Positions 63,687-64,000 of a stretch of 64,000 nucleotides of DNA are shown piece after piece. Each line of letters begins with the position of its first letter. Position 1 is the stretch's first letter. Both the position numbers and the translations under genes were made by a program. This DNA comes from Roseibium sp. Sym1 (GTDB lineage Bacteria > Pseudomonadota > Alphaproteobacteria > Rhizobiales > Stappiaceae), in assembly GCF_027359675.1 (NCBI RefSeq), contig NZ_CP114786.1:6236501-6300500 (forward strand), given 5' to 3'. The notes under the pieces are model-generated. The model saw only the letters and a list, made by a program, of their open reading frames with translations. It was not told the origin of the DNA and did not search any database.

Positions 63687-64000
63687 TCAGGCCGCCGGAG
63701 CTAGCCCCTGAAGCAGCGCCTTGCTGCTGACGGCAAGAAAATGCGGATTGCGCAGGTCGTCCTTTGTCGCGTTGTCCGGTACCCGGTAGACAAAGTCGTC
63801 TCCCGTTTCAGCAAGCACCACAGCGCCGCCTGCGGCCCGCACGACCGCATCTCCCGCGGCAATGTCCCACTGCATCGTCGGCGCGAGGCGCGGGTAGAGG
63901 TCGGCCGCACCGGCCGCCACCCAGCACAGTTTCAGCGACGAGCCGACGGAGAGCTGTTCCGCGACCTTGAAACGGCCGATAAAGGCTGCCGTTTCACCGG
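63687..64000 (-). CDS. cysQ: 3'(2'),5'-bisphosphate nucleotidase CysQ, C-terminal part
   Basis: The frame enters from the right edge and ends at 63687. The visible ~104 residues (VGSSLKLCWVAAGAADLYPRLAPTMQWDIAAGDAVVRAAGGAVV) contain the inositol-phosphatase-family C-terminal signature WDIAAGDAVVRAAGG. It hydrolyses PAP formed by sulfotransfer. Start lies outside the window; immediately upstream of cysD on the same strand. Confidence 0.9.
   Translation of the reverse strand, partial: GETAAFIGRFKVAEQLSVGSSLKLCWVAAGAADLYPRLAPTMQWDIAAGDAVVRAAGGAVVLAETGDDFVYRVPDNATKDDLRNPHFLAVSSKALLQGLAPAA

Overview
The window looks like a chromosomal segment of a high-GC alphaproteobacterium of the Rhizobiales type; a marine Stappiaceae/Labrenzia-like host is my best guess. 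This rests on a rhizobial-order ccmI-ccmE-ccmF-ccmH operon, a FeuP/FeuQ-like two-component system, a mannosylfructose-phosphate synthase/phosphatase pair, a fused CysN/CysC and a DUF1194 protein. Gene density is high. I see no rRNA, tRNA, CRISPR array, prophage or intact transposase.

Layout. 1-6058 (minus): start of a secreted protein, the cytochrome c maturation operon and a 490-aa unknown. 6162-9212 (minus): a lipoprotein and a sensor kinase/response regulator pair with a small secreted protein beside it, resembling the FeuN-FeuP-FeuQ arrangement. 9302-12975 (minus): a glycosyltransferase, HAD phosphatase and five-bladed-propeller glycosidase operon, probably for a sucrose-like compatible solute. 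13136-19851: DUF1194 protein, WYL regulator and VOC protein separated by a MITE-like element, an EAL phosphodiesterase, DUF465 protein, secreted protein, SDR, a second MITE-like element and a small secreted protein. 20009-25024: YjbQ, a UGT-like glycosyltransferase, LysR/VOC divergent pair, and an FMN-binding glutamate-synthase-like protein. 25213-26500: two small lipoproteins and a decayed copy of the 3' end of that glutamate-synthase-like gene.

26532-31885 (minus) is a membrane-stress-like operon: RHH-like protein, PspA, YqiJ, flotillin, and a membrane-anchored protein with an internally duplicated domain. 32215-35677 holds an XRE regulator and an ABC exporter with a Cys-rich regulator. 36187-45069 holds a GGDEF-EAL protein, DUF2293, RidA, MOSC, a soluble PilJ-type protein, an FUSC transporter, DUF2834 and EttA. 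45187-50307 holds a desaturase divergent from an ArsR-type regulator with paired operators, a MASE1 histidine kinase and a 2-hydroxyacid dehydrogenase. A third MITE-like element follows, then fasciclin, EthD, amidohydrolase, a class A beta-lactamase with divergent AmpR-like regulator, a split MnmC pair and YbaK. 58566-64000 combines two UDP-sugar epimerases with cysD-cysNC-cysQ, fitting sugar nucleotide and activated-sulfate supply.

The least explained structure is (a) three 263-300 bp TA-bounded inverted-repeat elements, two of which share an inner hairpin core, (b) the glutamate-synthase 3' duplication, and (c) the RHH-PspA-YqiJ-flotillin-duplicated-domain operon with tandem palindromes in front.
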